Source of the DNA: Streptomyces lincolnensis
Lineage (GTDB): Bacteria; Actinomycetota; Actinomycetes; Streptomycetales; Streptomycetaceae
DNA length: 64,000 nucleotides
Assembly (NCBI RefSeq): GCF_021173675.1
Contig: NZ_JAIHON010000017.1
Span: 154,434-218,433, forward strand
Reading direction: 5' to 3'
In this document: positions 16,791-26,193 of the stretch, one piece after another
Position numbering within the stretch: the stretch's first letter is position 1
Layout: each line of letters begins with the position of its first letter
Made by a program: the position numbers and the translations under genes
Notes under the pieces: model-generated
Databases searched by the model: none
What the model was told of the DNA's origin: nothing
The model's input: the letters and a program-made list of their open reading frames with translations, nothing else

Positions 16791-18134
16791 ATGACGTCCG
16801 CCACGGCGGCAGGGGGCCCACCGACCCCTGCCGCTCCCAAGTCGCGCAAGAGCGTGACCGGCACCCGCAAGAGCGTGGCAGTGCTGTTCCTGCTGCCCGC
16901 TCTCGTGCTGCTGGGCGCGCTCGTCGTCTACCCGATCGGGTACTCGCTGATCCGCAGCTTCTACAACCAGTCGGGCAGCGGCTTCGCCGGGTTCGACAAC
17001 TACGAGGCGCTCTTCACGGACGAAGGGATCCGTACGGCGCTGAAGAACAACATCATCTGGGTGGTGTTCGCCCCGACGGTCGCCACCGCGCTCGGTCTGA
17101 TCTTCGCGGTGCTGACCGAACGGGTGCGCTGGGGCACGGCGTTCAAGCTCGTCGTCTTCATGCCGATGGCGATCTCGATGCTGGCGGCGGGCATCATCTT
17201 CCGGCTGGTCTACGACCAGGACCCGGACAAGGGGTTCGCGAACGCGGTGTGGGTGGGCATCCACGACACCTTCGCCGAGTCGTCCGCGTTCCCGAAGGCC
17301 CACCCGGGCCGCGAGTCGCCGCTGGTGGCGCAGAGCGGCGGGTTCATCACCAAGGAGCCCGTGCGCACGGGCGAGGCCGTCGCCCTGCCCCTGGTGGGGG
17401 TCGCCCCCGACCAGATGCCGGACAGCGCGAAGGCCGCCGCGGCCCCGCAGGCCGACCCGGGGAAGATCACCGGTACGACCTGGCAGGACTTCACCCGCGG
17501 CAAGGGCGTCGGCACGCTCGGCGGCGTCGACGCGTCCGAGTTCGGCTACCCCGGGATGAAGATCGAGGCGGTCAAGGACGGCAAGGTCGTCGCGTCGACG
17601 AAGGCCGCCGACGACGGCACCTTCACGCTGCCCGCCTCCGCCGACGGCGCCCAACTCCGGTTGCCCGCGAGCAACTTCAAGGAGCCGTACAACGGCCTGG
17701 ACTGGCTCGGCCCGTCCCTGGTCACCCCGGCCATCATCGGCTCGTACGTCTGGATGTGGGCCGGTTTCGCGATGGTGCTGATCGCGGCCGGACTCGCGGG
17801 CATTCCACGCGAGCTCCTGGAGGCGGCCCGCGTCGACGGCGCGACCGAGTGGCAGGTGTTCCGGCGCGTCACGGTGCCCCTGCTCGCGCCGGTCCTCGCG
17901 GTCGTCATCGTGACCCTGATGATCAACGTCCTGAAGATCTTCGACCTGGTCTTCATCATCGCCCCGGGCTCCTCGCAGGACGACGCCAACGTCCTCGCCC
18001 TGGAGCTGTACCGCAAGGGCTTCTCGGAGGACCAGCCGGGCATCGCGAGCGCCATCTCGGTGTTCCTGCTCCTGCTCGTCATCCCCGTCATGTGGTTCAA
18101 CATCCGCAGGCTCAGGCGGGAGGTGCGGCGATGA
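16791..18134 (+). CDS. Sugar ABC transporter permease (MalF-like) with large extracellular insert
   Basis: The 447-residue inner-membrane permease is longer than the usual ~300. TM1 (LFLLPALVLLGALVVYPIGY) and two further helices lead to FRLVYDQDPDKGFANAVW. An inserted, strand-rich domain of about 160 residues (about 141-303) follows. It includes GKITGTTWQDFTRGKG and KVVASTKAADDGTFTLP, the latter like a carboxypeptidase-regulatory/Ig-like module. Normal permease sequence resumes at LGPSLVTPAIIGSYVWMWAGF. The EAA loop RELLEAARVDGATEWQVFRRVTVPLLAP is intact for ATPase contact. E. coli MalF has a periplasmic P2 insert at a similar place that contacts the binding protein. The gene starts five bases after the binding-protein stop, with GGAGG in that gene's last codons. 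Confidence 0.9.
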   Translation: MTSATAAGGPPTPAAPKSRKSVTGTRKSVAVLFLLPALVLLGALVVYPIGYSLIRSFYNQSGSGFAGFDNYEALFTDEGIRTALKNNIIWVVFAPTVATALGLIFAVLTERVRWGTAFKLVVFMPMAISMLAAGIIFRLVYDQDPDKGFANAVWVGIHDTFAESSAFPKAHPGRESPLVAQSGGFITKEPVRTGEAVALPLVGVAPDQMPDSAKAAAAPQADPGKITGTTWQDFTRGKGVGTLGGVDASEFGYPGMKIEAVKDGKVVASTKAADDGTFTLPASADGAQLRLPASNFKEPYNGLDWLGPSLVTPAIIGSYVWMWAGFAMVLIAAGLAGIPRELLEAARVDGATEWQVFRRVTVPLLAPVLAVVIVTLMINVLKIFDLVFIIAPGSSQDDANVLALELYRKGFSEDQPGIASAISVFLLLLVIPVMWFNIRRLRREVRR

Positions 18135-19045
18135 CAGCGGACGCCGGAAGTCTCACCAAGGCGGCACCGCCGGACACCACCGAGGTGAGGGCGAAGCGGT
18201 CGGTCGGCGCGCGGCTGGCGGAAGCCGTCAGCGGGGGCGCGGTCCGGATCTTCCTCATCGTCGTCGGCCTGTTCTGGCTGGTCCCGACGATCGGTCTGCT
18301 GATCTCGTCGCTGCGCCCGCCGCAGGAGATGACGGCGAGCGGCTGGTGGGAGGTCTTCAGCAAGCCGTCCCAACTCACCCTGGAGAGCTACGACAAGCTC
18401 CTCCAGAACAGCGACATCACCAACTCGCTGGTCAACACCGTGCTGATCACGGTCCCGGCGACGGTCCTCGTCGTCGTCATCGGCGCGCTCGCGGGCTACG
18501 CGTTCGCGTGGATGGAGTTCCCGGGCCGTGACTGGTGGTTCCTGGGCGTGGTCGGCCTGCTGGTGGTGCCGGTGCAGGTGGCGCTGATCCCGGTCGCCGA
18601 ACTCTTCGGCAAGATCGGCCTGTTCGGCTCCATCCTGGGCGTGGTGCTGTTCCACACCGGCTTCGGTCTGCCCTTCGCGGTGTTCCTGCTGCGGAACTTC
18701 TTCGCCGAGATCCCCAAGGAGCTGCTGGAGGCGGCCCGGCTGGACGGCGCCGGTGAACTGCGCCTGTTCGCGCGGGTCGTGATGCCGCTCGGCGGGCCCG
18801 CGATCGCGAGCCTGGGCATCTTCCAGTTCCTGTGGGTGTGGAACGACATGCTGATCGCGCTGGTGTTCTCCAACGCCGACAGCCAGCCGATCACGGTCGC
18901 GCTCCAGACCCAGATGCGGGCCTTCGCCGACAACGTCGACGTCCTGGCCCCCGGCGCCTTCATCTCCATGGTGATCCCGCTGGCCGTGTTCTTCGCGTTC
19001 CAGCGGCAGTTCGTCTCCGGGGTGATGGCGGGCGCGGTCAAGTAG
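18131..19045 (+). CDS. Sugar ABC transporter permease (MalG-like)
   Basis: The 304-residue product has six membrane segments, from RIFLIVVGLFWLVPTIGLLISSL onward. The EAA loop is PKELLEAARLDGAGELRLFARVVMPLGGP, and the C-terminal helix is AFISMVIPLAVFFAFQRQFVSGVMAGAVK, typical of MalG-type permeases. The start ATG overlaps the previous stop (ATGA), so the two permeases are translationally coupled. Last gene of the importer operon, it is followed by a terminator hairpin. Confidence 0.94.
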   Translation: MTADAGSLTKAAPPDTTEVRAKRSVGARLAEAVSGGAVRIFLIVVGLFWLVPTIGLLISSLRPPQEMTASGWWEVFSKPSQLTLESYDKLLQNSDITNSLVNTVLITVPATVLVVVIGALAGYAFAWMEFPGRDWWFLGVVGLLVVPVQVALIPVAELFGKIGLFGSILGVVLFHTGFGLPFAVFLLRNFFAEIPKELLEAARLDGAGELRLFARVVMPLGGPAIASLGIFQFLWVWNDMLIALVFSNADSQPITVALQTQMRAFADNVDVLAPGAFISMVIPLAVFFAFQRQFVSGVMAGAVK

Positions 19046-19068
19046 CCCGTACGACAAGAGGATCGACG

Positions 19069-19098
19069 AAGGGGCGGACCGTCACCGGTCCGCCCTTT
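19069..19098. terminator. Terminator of the sugar importer operon
   Basis: GGGCGGACCG (72-81 of this stretch, i.e. 19072-19081) pairs with CGGTCCGCCC (19086-19095) around TCAC, extended by AAG/TTT pairs, with a T-rich right side (CCCTTTCCC). It lies 24 bases after the last permease stop. Confidence 0.85.
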
Positions 19099-19198
19099 CC
19101 CGTTCACCGACAATCCCCCGTATGCCGTACGGAGCGTAACCAGGTGGCCTCATCGGGCGTTCCCGGGCAGAACGCCCGCGACGACCCTTGGATGTCCC

Positions 19199-21538
19199 TT
19201 GCCCAGGTTCAGTGTCATCGTCCCCGCGTACCAGGTTCAGGCGTACCTGCACGAGTGCCTGGAATCGGTGCTGTCCCAGTCGTATCCGGATCTGGAGCTG
19301 ATCGCGGTCGACGACCGTTCGCCGGACGCCTGCGACGTGATCATCGACGAGTTCGCGGCTCGCGACCCACGTGTGAAGGCCGTCCATCTGTCCGAGAACC
19401 AGGGGCCGGGCCGGGCGCGCAACGCCGGCACGGACGTGGCGACGGGTGACTACCTGCTGTTCCTGGACGGCGACGACACCCTCACCCCGCACGCGCTGCG
19501 GTCGATCGCGGACCGGCTGAAGGAGACGGGCGAGCCGGACGTCCTGGTCCACGACTACGCGCGCGCCCACTGGAACGGCGAGACCGTCCGCAACCGGGCC
19601 GCCGTCCAGCTCACCGAGCAGGGCCCGGCCCCCTTCCGCCTGGAGGACCGCCCCGGCCTGCTGCACCTGCTCCCGGTGGCCTGGAACAAGGTCTACCGCC
19701 GGGAGTACGTCGAGCACGGCGGCTTCGCGTTCCCGTCCGGGCTCTACGAGGACGTCCCGTGGACGTACCCGGTCCTGATGGGCGCCGAGTCGATCGCCAC
19801 GCTCGACCGGGTGTGCGTGCACCAGCGGCAACGCCGACAGCCCCGCCGGCCCCTGCAGCCACGGCAGAGCGCCGCCCCCACCACCCCCGGCCGCGACCAC
19901 TTCGACGTCTTCGAACAGTACGACCGGGTCTTCGCCCACCTCGACGCGCACCCCGAACTCGCCTCCTGGCGCCCGGTGTTGTTCCGCCGCATGGTCGACC
20001 ACCTGGCCACGGTGTTCGCGGACCGCGACCGGCTGCCGCGCGCGTGCCGGGCCGAGTTCCTGCGCACCGCCCGCACCCACTGCCGCCGCTACCGCACCCC
20101 GGGCCACCCCGTCCCGGTGAGCTCGCGCCTGAGGCACACCCTGGTCCGGCTGGGCATGCACCGCACCTTCCGCACGCTGCAGGGCGCCGCGACGCTGCGC
20201 CGCCGCACCGGCGGGGCCGCCGCGGATCTGCTGAGGGTGCTGCGGTCCGTCGCCCTGCGCGCGCACTACCGTGTCCAGCTCCGGCTGCCGGTGCGCGCCG
20301 ACCGGGCGGTGTTCGCCGCGTACGGCGGCCTCGGGCACGGCTGCAACCCCGGCGCCCTGGAGACCGCGTTCCGCACCTTCGCGCCGCACATCCGCACGGC
20401 GTGGATCGCCCGCCCCGAGCACCACCACACGATCCCGACGGCCACCCGCCGCCTCACCCCGGGCACGGCCGCGTACTGGACGGCGCTGGCCCGCTCCAAG
20501 TACCTGGTGACCGACGCCGACTTCGGCCCCCGGCAGGTCAAGCGGCCCGGCCAGATCGTCGTCCAGACGCAGCGCGGCACCCCGCTCAAGCACATGGGCC
20601 TCGACCTCCGGGAGCGCCCGGCCGCCGCCCGGGAGACGGACTTCGACCTGATGCTGCGCTCGGTGGACACCTGGGACCACGTCCTGTCCGCCAACCGCCA
20701 CTCCGCCCTGACCTGGGAGCGCGTCTTCCCCGGCGCCTACCGCTCGCTCTGCCACGGCCAGCCCCGCACCGACGTCTTCCAGCAGGCCACCTCGGCGGAC
20801 GTGGCCCGGCTGCGCGAGTCCCTCGGCATCCCCGAGGGCTCGGTGGCGATCCTGTACGCGCCCACGCATCGCGACTACCGCCGCGCCCAGCCGCCCGGCC
20901 TCGACCTGGAGCGGGTCCTGCGCCGCCTCGGCCCCCGTTTCGTCGTCCTGGCCCGCGCCCACCCCGTCCACGGCACGCCCCTGGCCCGGGGTTCGGCGCG
21001 GGTCGTCGACGTCACCGGCCACCCGAGCGTCGAGCAGCTCTGCCTGGCCTCGGACGCCCTGGTCACCGACTACTCGTCCCTCATGTTCGACTACGCCAAC
21101 CTGGACCGCCCGATCGTGATCCACGCCGAGGACCGCGAGGCGTACGAGGCGGCCCGGGGCACCTACTTCGACCTGCGGTCCTTCCCGCCGGGCGCGGTCG
21201 CGCGCACCGAGGACGAGCTGATCGACATCTTCGCCACCGGCCACTGGCGCGGCTCGCGCTCGGCCCAGCTGCGCGCCGCGTTCCGGACGCGCTTCTGCCC
21301 GTACGACGACGGCCGCGCCGCCGAGCGGGTCGTACGCCAGGTGGTGCTGGGCGAGGATGAGTCGGCGCTGCCGCCGGTGATCCCGCCGGCCGAGCGCCAC
21401 CCGGTGCCCTCCGCCGCCGCGTCCCTCCCGCACTCCCCGCAGCCCACCGAGCTGTCGACGGCCGGCGATCGCGCCTTCCCCGAGGACGCCTTCGTCGACG
21501 GCGCCTTCACGGCGGGCACCTTCACCGACCGAGCCTGA
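19199..21538 (+). CDS. GT2 glycosyltransferase-TagF-like glycerophosphotransferase fusion, paralogue 1
   Basis: The 779-residue bifunctional-type enzyme starts with TTG (PRFSVIVPAYQVQAY). The GT2 domain (about 1-215) has IAVDDRSPDACD, DXD-type LDGDDTLTP, WNKVYRREY and the E184-D185 pair in YEDVPW. A helical middle is followed by a CDP-glycerol glycerophosphotransferase-like domain (about 350-730) with AYGGLGHGCNP, PTHRDYR, ARAHP and VTDYSSLMFDYANLDRP. In its HGTPLK motif the catalytic His is replaced by Arg (R459, QRGTPLK), so the phosphotransferase half may be inactive or altered. It has an extra 9-10 residues (PRRPLQPRQ, about 19837-19866) lacking in its paralogues. Likely cytoplasmic, membrane-associated, acting on a surface glycopolymer. 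Confidence 0.88.
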   Translation: MPRFSVIVPAYQVQAYLHECLESVLSQSYPDLELIAVDDRSPDACDVIIDEFAARDPRVKAVHLSENQGPGRARNAGTDVATGDYLLFLDGDDTLTPHALRSIADRLKETGEPDVLVHDYARAHWNGETVRNRAAVQLTEQGPAPFRLEDRPGLLHLLPVAWNKVYRREYVEHGGFAFPSGLYEDVPWTYPVLMGAESIATLDRVCVHQRQRRQPRRPLQPRQSAAPTTPGRDHFDVFEQYDRVFAHLDAHPELASWRPVLFRRMVDHLATVFADRDRLPRACRAEFLRTARTHCRRYRTPGHPVPVSSRLRHTLVRLGMHRTFRTLQGAATLRRRTGGAAADLLRVLRSVALRAHYRVQLRLPVRADRAVFAAYGGLGHGCNPGALETAFRTFAPHIRTAWIARPEHHHTIPTATRRLTPGTAAYWTALARSKYLVTDADFGPRQVKRPGQIVVQTQRGTPLKHMGLDLRERPAAARETDFDLMLRSVDTWDHVLSANRHSALTWERVFPGAYRSLCHGQPRTDVFQQATSADVARLRESLGIPEGSVAILYAPTHRDYRRAQPPGLDLERVLRRLGPRFVVLARAHPVHGTPLARGSARVVDVTGHPSVEQLCLASDALVTDYSSLMFDYANLDRPIVIHAEDREAYEAARGTYFDLRSFPPGAVARTEDELIDIFATGHWRGSRSAQLRAAFRTRFCPYDDGRAAERVVRQVVLGEDESALPPVIPPAERHPVPSAAASLPHSPQPTELSTAGDRAFPEDAFVDGAFTAGTFTDRA

Positions 21539-21731
21539 CCGCATCTGACCGCGCCCGACCGCGCCCGACCGCCGATCCCGCACCGGGGAGTCCGTCATGC
21601 CCTCCAGTCCCTCGCGGCCCACTCCGACCCGGCCCCACACCTGGCGTCCGGCGGGACGGCCCGGCCGCCGCGGTGTCTGACGCCCTCCCCGGGACCACCG
21701 ACAGCCTGGGACCACCGACAGAAAGAGCAGA

Positions 21732-23933
21732 ATGCCCCGCTTCAGCATCATCGTGCCGTCCCATGGGGTCGTGGGGCGGCTGTCCCTGGCGCTGGACTCG
21801 GTCCTCGCCCAGTCCTTCGGCGACTTCGAGCTGATCCCGGTCTGCGACGGCCCTCGGTCCCCGGCCGCGGACGTCGTCGCCGGGTACGTCCGCCGGGACT
21901 CCCGGGTGGCCCCGGTGCACTCGCCGCCGTCGGCGGGACCGGCCGGGGCGCGGAACACCGGGATGCGGGCGGCGACCGGGGCGTATCTGCTGTTCCTCGA
22001 CGGTGACGACGTCCTCGTGCCGGGAGCGCTGGCGGAGCTGGCCGCGCGGCTGGAGACGACCGGGGGCGTCGACGTGCTGCACTTCGAGCACGAGCGGACC
22101 CCGTGGTGGGAGGGCGAGCCCACCAACCCGGCCGCGCAGGTCCTCGCGAGGACACCGAAGGGCGCGTTCTCGCCCGAGGAGGCCCCGCACCTGACCGGCG
22201 TCCGGCTGCCCGCCTGGAGCGCCGCCTACCGTCGGGCGTTCGTCGCCGAGCACCGGCTCGCCTTCCCCGACGGCCACTTCACGGACATCGGCTTCGCCGG
22301 CCTGAGCGCGCTGCGCGCCGAGCGGGTCGCGGTGCTGCGCTCGGTCGTCGTACGGCATCTGGTGCGCCGGCAGGGCAGCCGGCTGAACCTGCCGGGCGAG
22401 CACCACGTCGAACTCCTCGACCAGGCGGAGGCGTTGCTGACGCGGGCCGTGGAGGAGGGGCTGTCCGGGGAGCGGTACAAGGAACTGTTCGAGCAGCTCT
22501 TCGCGGCGGTCCTGAAGACGGCCGCGCATCCGCGCCGGCTGCCCTCGCGGCGCCGCGCCTTCTTCCGCCGGGCGAGCCGCCTGTACCGCCTCCACCGTCC
22601 GGCCGGGTACCGGGTGCCGGGCGGCAGCCCGGGTGTTCAGCACCGGCTGCTCGCGTCCGGGGCGTACACCGCCTTCCGGGTACTGCGCGGCGCCAACCAG
22701 CGGGCGGCGAGGGCGATCGCGGCCGTCCCCCGCCCCCGCGGCCTGCGCACCCGCCTCCTCTACCGCCTGCACCTGAGCCGCCCGCTGGATCCGAACCTCG
22801 CCGTGTACTGCGCGTACTGGGGCCGCGGCTACGCCTGCAACCCGGCCGCGATCCACGCCAAGGCCCGCGAACTGGCCCCGCACATCCGCTCGGTGTTCCT
22901 GGTCGAGCCGGGCCAGGCGCACGCCGTGCCCGAGGGCGTCGAGTACGCCGTGATCGGCAGCCGCCGCTCCTGGGAGGTCCTGGCGCGCGCCACGTACCTG
23001 ATCAACAACGCCAACTTCGCGGAGGGCGTGGTCAAGCGCCGCGGCAGCGTGCACCTGCAGACCCAGCACGGCACCCCGCTGAAGAAGATGGGCGTCGACC
23101 AGTCGACGTACCCCGTGGTGGCCGCCGCGACCGGCAGCTTCGCCAAGCTGCTGGGACGCGTGGACCGCTGGGACTACAACCTCTCCTCCAACCGCCACTC
23201 CACGGAGATGTGGGAGCGCGCCTTCCCCGGCTCGTACGAGCAGGTGGAGTACGGCTATCCGCGCAACGACGTCTTCTGCACGGCGACCGCCGAGGACGTG
23301 GCCCGCGTCCGGCGCGAGCTGGGCGTCCCCGAGGGCAGCACGGCCGTGCTGTACGCCCCCACCCACCGCGACCACCACACCGGCTTCGAGACCGCCCTGG
23401 ACCTGGAGGCGTTCTGCGAGGAGGCCGGCGAGGACGTGGTCGTGCTGCTGCGCGCCCACTACTTCTACGACCGCGGCCTGTCCCGGGCCACCGGCCGGAT
23501 CATCGACGTCACCGCGCACCGCTCCTCGGAGGACGTCTGCCTGGCCGCCGACGCGCTGATCACGGACTACTCCTCGATCATGTTCGACTACGCCAACCTC
23601 GACCGCCCGATCGTCGTGTACGCCGACGACTGGGAGGTCTACCGGGAGACCCGGGGCGTCTACTTCGACCTGCTCGCGGCACCGCCGGGACCGGTGGCCC
23701 GCACACCGGAGGAGCTGGCGCGGGTCTTCCGCGACGGCTCCTACCGGGGCCCGGAGTCGGCGGCCGCGCGGGCCGCGTTCCGCACCCGGTTCTGCGAGTT
23801 CGACGACGGGCGGGCCGCCGAGCGGGTCGTGCGGCGGGTGCTGCTGGGCGAGCCGCCCGAGGCGATCCCGCCGGTGATCCCCCTCGCCGAGCGTGTGCCC
23901 GCCCCCGCCGCGACGACCCTCGTAAGGAGCTGA
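21732..23933 (+). CDS. GT2-TagF-like fusion, paralogue 2 (intact TagF motif, degenerate GT2 motif)
   Basis: The 733-residue paralogue has a start supported by AGAAAGAGCAGA-ATG. The GT2 half keeps LDGDDVLVP but has VCD in place of VDD, WSAAY in place of WNKVY, and T184-D185 in place of E-D. The general-base region conserved in its sisters is thus lost. The TagF-like half looks complete: QTQHGTPLKKMG with H446, SSNRHSTEMWERAFPGSY, PTHRDHH, LLRAHY and ITDYSSIMFDYANLDRP. The reverse pattern of wear to its neighbours suggests this copy supplies the phosphotransferase activity (inference). It is separated from paralogue 1 by 193 bases of GACCGCGCCC-type low complexity, and runs into paralogue 3 with a one-base gap. 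Confidence 0.88.
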   Translation: MPRFSIIVPSHGVVGRLSLALDSVLAQSFGDFELIPVCDGPRSPAADVVAGYVRRDSRVAPVHSPPSAGPAGARNTGMRAATGAYLLFLDGDDVLVPGALAELAARLETTGGVDVLHFEHERTPWWEGEPTNPAAQVLARTPKGAFSPEEAPHLTGVRLPAWSAAYRRAFVAEHRLAFPDGHFTDIGFAGLSALRAERVAVLRSVVVRHLVRRQGSRLNLPGEHHVELLDQAEALLTRAVEEGLSGERYKELFEQLFAAVLKTAAHPRRLPSRRRAFFRRASRLYRLHRPAGYRVPGGSPGVQHRLLASGAYTAFRVLRGANQRAARAIAAVPRPRGLRTRLLYRLHLSRPLDPNLAVYCAYWGRGYACNPAAIHAKARELAPHIRSVFLVEPGQAHAVPEGVEYAVIGSRRSWEVLARATYLINNANFAEGVVKRRGSVHLQTQHGTPLKKMGVDQSTYPVVAAATGSFAKLLGRVDRWDYNLSSNRHSTEMWERAFPGSYEQVEYGYPRNDVFCTATAEDVARVRRELGVPEGSTAVLYAPTHRDHHTGFETALDLEAFCEEAGEDVVVLLRAHYFYDRGLSRATGRIIDVTAHRSSEDVCLAADALITDYSSIMFDYANLDRPIVVYADDWEVYRETRGVYFDLLAAPPGPVARTPEELARVFRDGSYRGPESAAARAAFRTRFCEFDDGRAAERVVRRVLLGEPPEAIPPVIPLAERVPAPAATTLVRS

Positions 23934-23934
23934 C

Positions 23935-26193
23935 GTGCCCCGCTTCAGCATCATCGTGCCCGTCTTCAGGGTGCAGGGCTTCCTGCGCGAGTGCCTCGAC
24001 TCGGTCCTGGAGCAGTCCTACCGGGACATCGAGGTCATCGCCGTGGACGACTGCTCGCCGGACGCCTGCGGCGCGATCCTCGACGAGTACGCGGCGCGCG
24101 ACGAGCGGGTGCGGGTGCTGCACCTGCCGGAGAACGTCGGTCTCGGCCGCGCCCGCAACGCCGGGATGCCGCACGCCACGGGCGACTTCCTGTTCTTCCT
24201 CGACAGCGACGACACCCTCACCCCGGGCGCCCTGCGCGCGATGGCCGACCGGCTGGCCGAGACCTCCGACCCGGACGTGCTGGTCTTCGACTACGCCCGC
24301 ACCTACTGGTGGGGCGGCACCCGCCGCAACGTCCTCGCCCACCTGCTCGCCCAGGCCGCCGAGGGCACCTTCACGGCCGCCGAACGCCCCGAGATCCTCG
24401 ACCTGCTGATGGTGGTGTGGAACAAGGTCTACCGCCGTGACTTCGTCGAGCGCGAGGGCTTCACCTTCCCGCCGGGCTACTACGAGGACACGCCCTGGAC
24501 GTTCCCGGTCATGCTCAGCGCGGAGCGGATCGCCACGCTCGACCGGATCTGCCTGAACTACCGCCAGCGCCGGCAGGGCAACATCCTGACCACCACCAGC
24601 CGCAGGCACTTCGACATCCACGACCAGTACGAGCGGGTCTTCGCGTTCCTCGACTCCCGCCCCGCGCTCGCGAGCTGGCGCCCGTACCTGCACGCCAAGA
24701 TGGGCGAACACTGCCTGGACATCCTCTCCAAGCCGGACCGGCTGCCCCCGTCCGACAAGGCCGAGTTCTTCCGCCGTACGGCCGAGCTGTTCCGCGGGCA
24801 CAGGCCGGACGGTGCCGTCGTCCCGCCCGAACTGCGGGTGCTGGAGGGCGGTTACGCGGCGTACCGGGTCAAGCGGCAGGCGGGGCGGGCCGGCCGGGAG
24901 CTCGCGCGGCGCGCCCGGCAGGCACGCGGGGCGGCCGCGGTACGGGCGGCGCGCGCGGGGTCCGTCCTGGCGGCCCACCGCCCGCTGGACCCGGACCTCG
25001 TCCTGTACGCGGCCTCCTCCCACCGGGGCGTCCTCGGCGACCCGGCCGCGATCCACCGCAAGGCGCGGGAGATCGCGCCGCACCTGCGCGGGGTGTGGGT
25101 GGTGCGGGACGAGGAGGAGGCGGCCACGGCGGGGCTGCTGCCGCCGGACGTCGAGCACGTGCTCCTGGACTCGCCGCGCCACCGCCGGCTGGCCGCGCGG
25201 GCCATGTACTTCGTCAACGACGTCAACTGGCCCGGCGATCTGCCCAAGCGCCCGGGCAGCGTCCACATCCACACCCACCAGGGCACCCCACTCGCGTACC
25301 TGGGCGCCGACCTGCTGGACAAGCCCGGTGCCCGGCTCGGCCTCGACGTGCCGCGGCTGCTGCGGCGCGCCGACCGCTGGGACTACAGCCTGGTCGCCAA
25401 CCGGCACTCCGAGCTGGTGTGGGAGCGGGCGTACCCCTGCCACTTCACCTCGGTGCGCACGGGCAGCCCGCGCAACGACGTCCTGGTCGACGGGGAGCGT
25501 GCGGGCGGGACCTCCGAGGGCGGGGCCACGTTCCGGCTGCGGCACGGCATCCCGGCCGGCCACCGGGTCGTGCTGTACGCGCCGGCCCGCCGCGACTACC
25601 GCCGGGGCGGCCATGTCGACCGGTTCGACCCGGCCCGGTTCGCCGAGGACCTGGGCGCGGGCCACACCCTCGTCGTCCGGCTCCACCCCGGCCTCGCCGC
25701 CGGTCCCGCGCGCGGGCTGGGCCTGGCCGAGCTGCACCGGCGCGGGGTCCTGGTCGACGCGACCGACGAACCGCACGTCGAGGACGTGCTGCTCGCCGCC
25801 GACGTGCTGGTCACCGACTACTCCTCCCTGATGTTCGACTACGCCCTGCTGAACCGGCCGATCGTCGTCCACGCCGACGACTGGGGCGCCTACGCGGCGA
25901 GCCGGGGCGTCTACCTCGACCTCACCGCCGAGCCCCCGGGCCATGTCTCGCGCTCGTACCGGGAACTGGCCTGGCTGTTCGCCTCCGGGACCTGGCGGGA
26001 CGAGGAGTCGGCACGCCTGCGGTCCGCCTTCCGGGACCGGTTCTGCGAGTACGACGACGGCCACGCCGCCGAACGCGTCGTACGGACGCTGCTGCTCGGC
26101 GAGGACGGTTGGGTGCCCGGGCCCTCGCCGGCGGAGGAGTCCCCGGCGGTGCCCGCCGCCGCCGACCGTGACCTGCTGACCTCCTCGTCGTGA
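23935..26193 (+). CDS. GT2-TagF-like fusion, paralogue 3
   Basis: The 752-residue product has a GTG start with AAGGAG four bases upstream, inside the end of paralogue 2, so the two are translationally coupled. The GT2 half is intact: IAVDDCSPDACG, LDSDDTLTP, WNKVYRRDF and E184-D185 in YYEDTPW. The TagF-like half has HQGTPLAYLG, with Gln449 at the catalytic His position and Ala at the Lys position. It keeps PARRDYRR (for PTHRD), VRLHP and VTDYSSLMFDYALLNRP. It is the most diverged of the three in the phosphotransferase domain. A glycosyltransferase role is likely; phosphotransferase activity is doubtful. The stop overlaps the next gene's start. Confidence 0.88.
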   Translation: MPRFSIIVPVFRVQGFLRECLDSVLEQSYRDIEVIAVDDCSPDACGAILDEYAARDERVRVLHLPENVGLGRARNAGMPHATGDFLFFLDSDDTLTPGALRAMADRLAETSDPDVLVFDYARTYWWGGTRRNVLAHLLAQAAEGTFTAAERPEILDLLMVVWNKVYRRDFVEREGFTFPPGYYEDTPWTFPVMLSAERIATLDRICLNYRQRRQGNILTTTSRRHFDIHDQYERVFAFLDSRPALASWRPYLHAKMGEHCLDILSKPDRLPPSDKAEFFRRTAELFRGHRPDGAVVPPELRVLEGGYAAYRVKRQAGRAGRELARRARQARGAAAVRAARAGSVLAAHRPLDPDLVLYAASSHRGVLGDPAAIHRKAREIAPHLRGVWVVRDEEEAATAGLLPPDVEHVLLDSPRHRRLAARAMYFVNDVNWPGDLPKRPGSVHIHTHQGTPLAYLGADLLDKPGARLGLDVPRLLRRADRWDYSLVANRHSELVWERAYPCHFTSVRTGSPRNDVLVDGERAGGTSEGGATFRLRHGIPAGHRVVLYAPARRDYRRGGHVDRFDPARFAEDLGAGHTLVVRLHPGLAAGPARGLGLAELHRRGVLVDATDEPHVEDVLLAADVLVTDYSSLMFDYALLNRPIVVHADDWGAYAASRGVYLDLTAEPPGHVSRSYRELAWLFASGTWRDEESARLRSAFRDRFCEYDDGHAAERVVRTLLLGEDGWVPGPSPAEESPAVPAAADRDLLTSSS

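Noticed and set aside
19199..26193. Three-gene repeat as a mobile or assembly duplication
   Set aside because: The copies are diverged at both DNA and protein level, with distinct lengths and active-site residues, so they are old paralogues.
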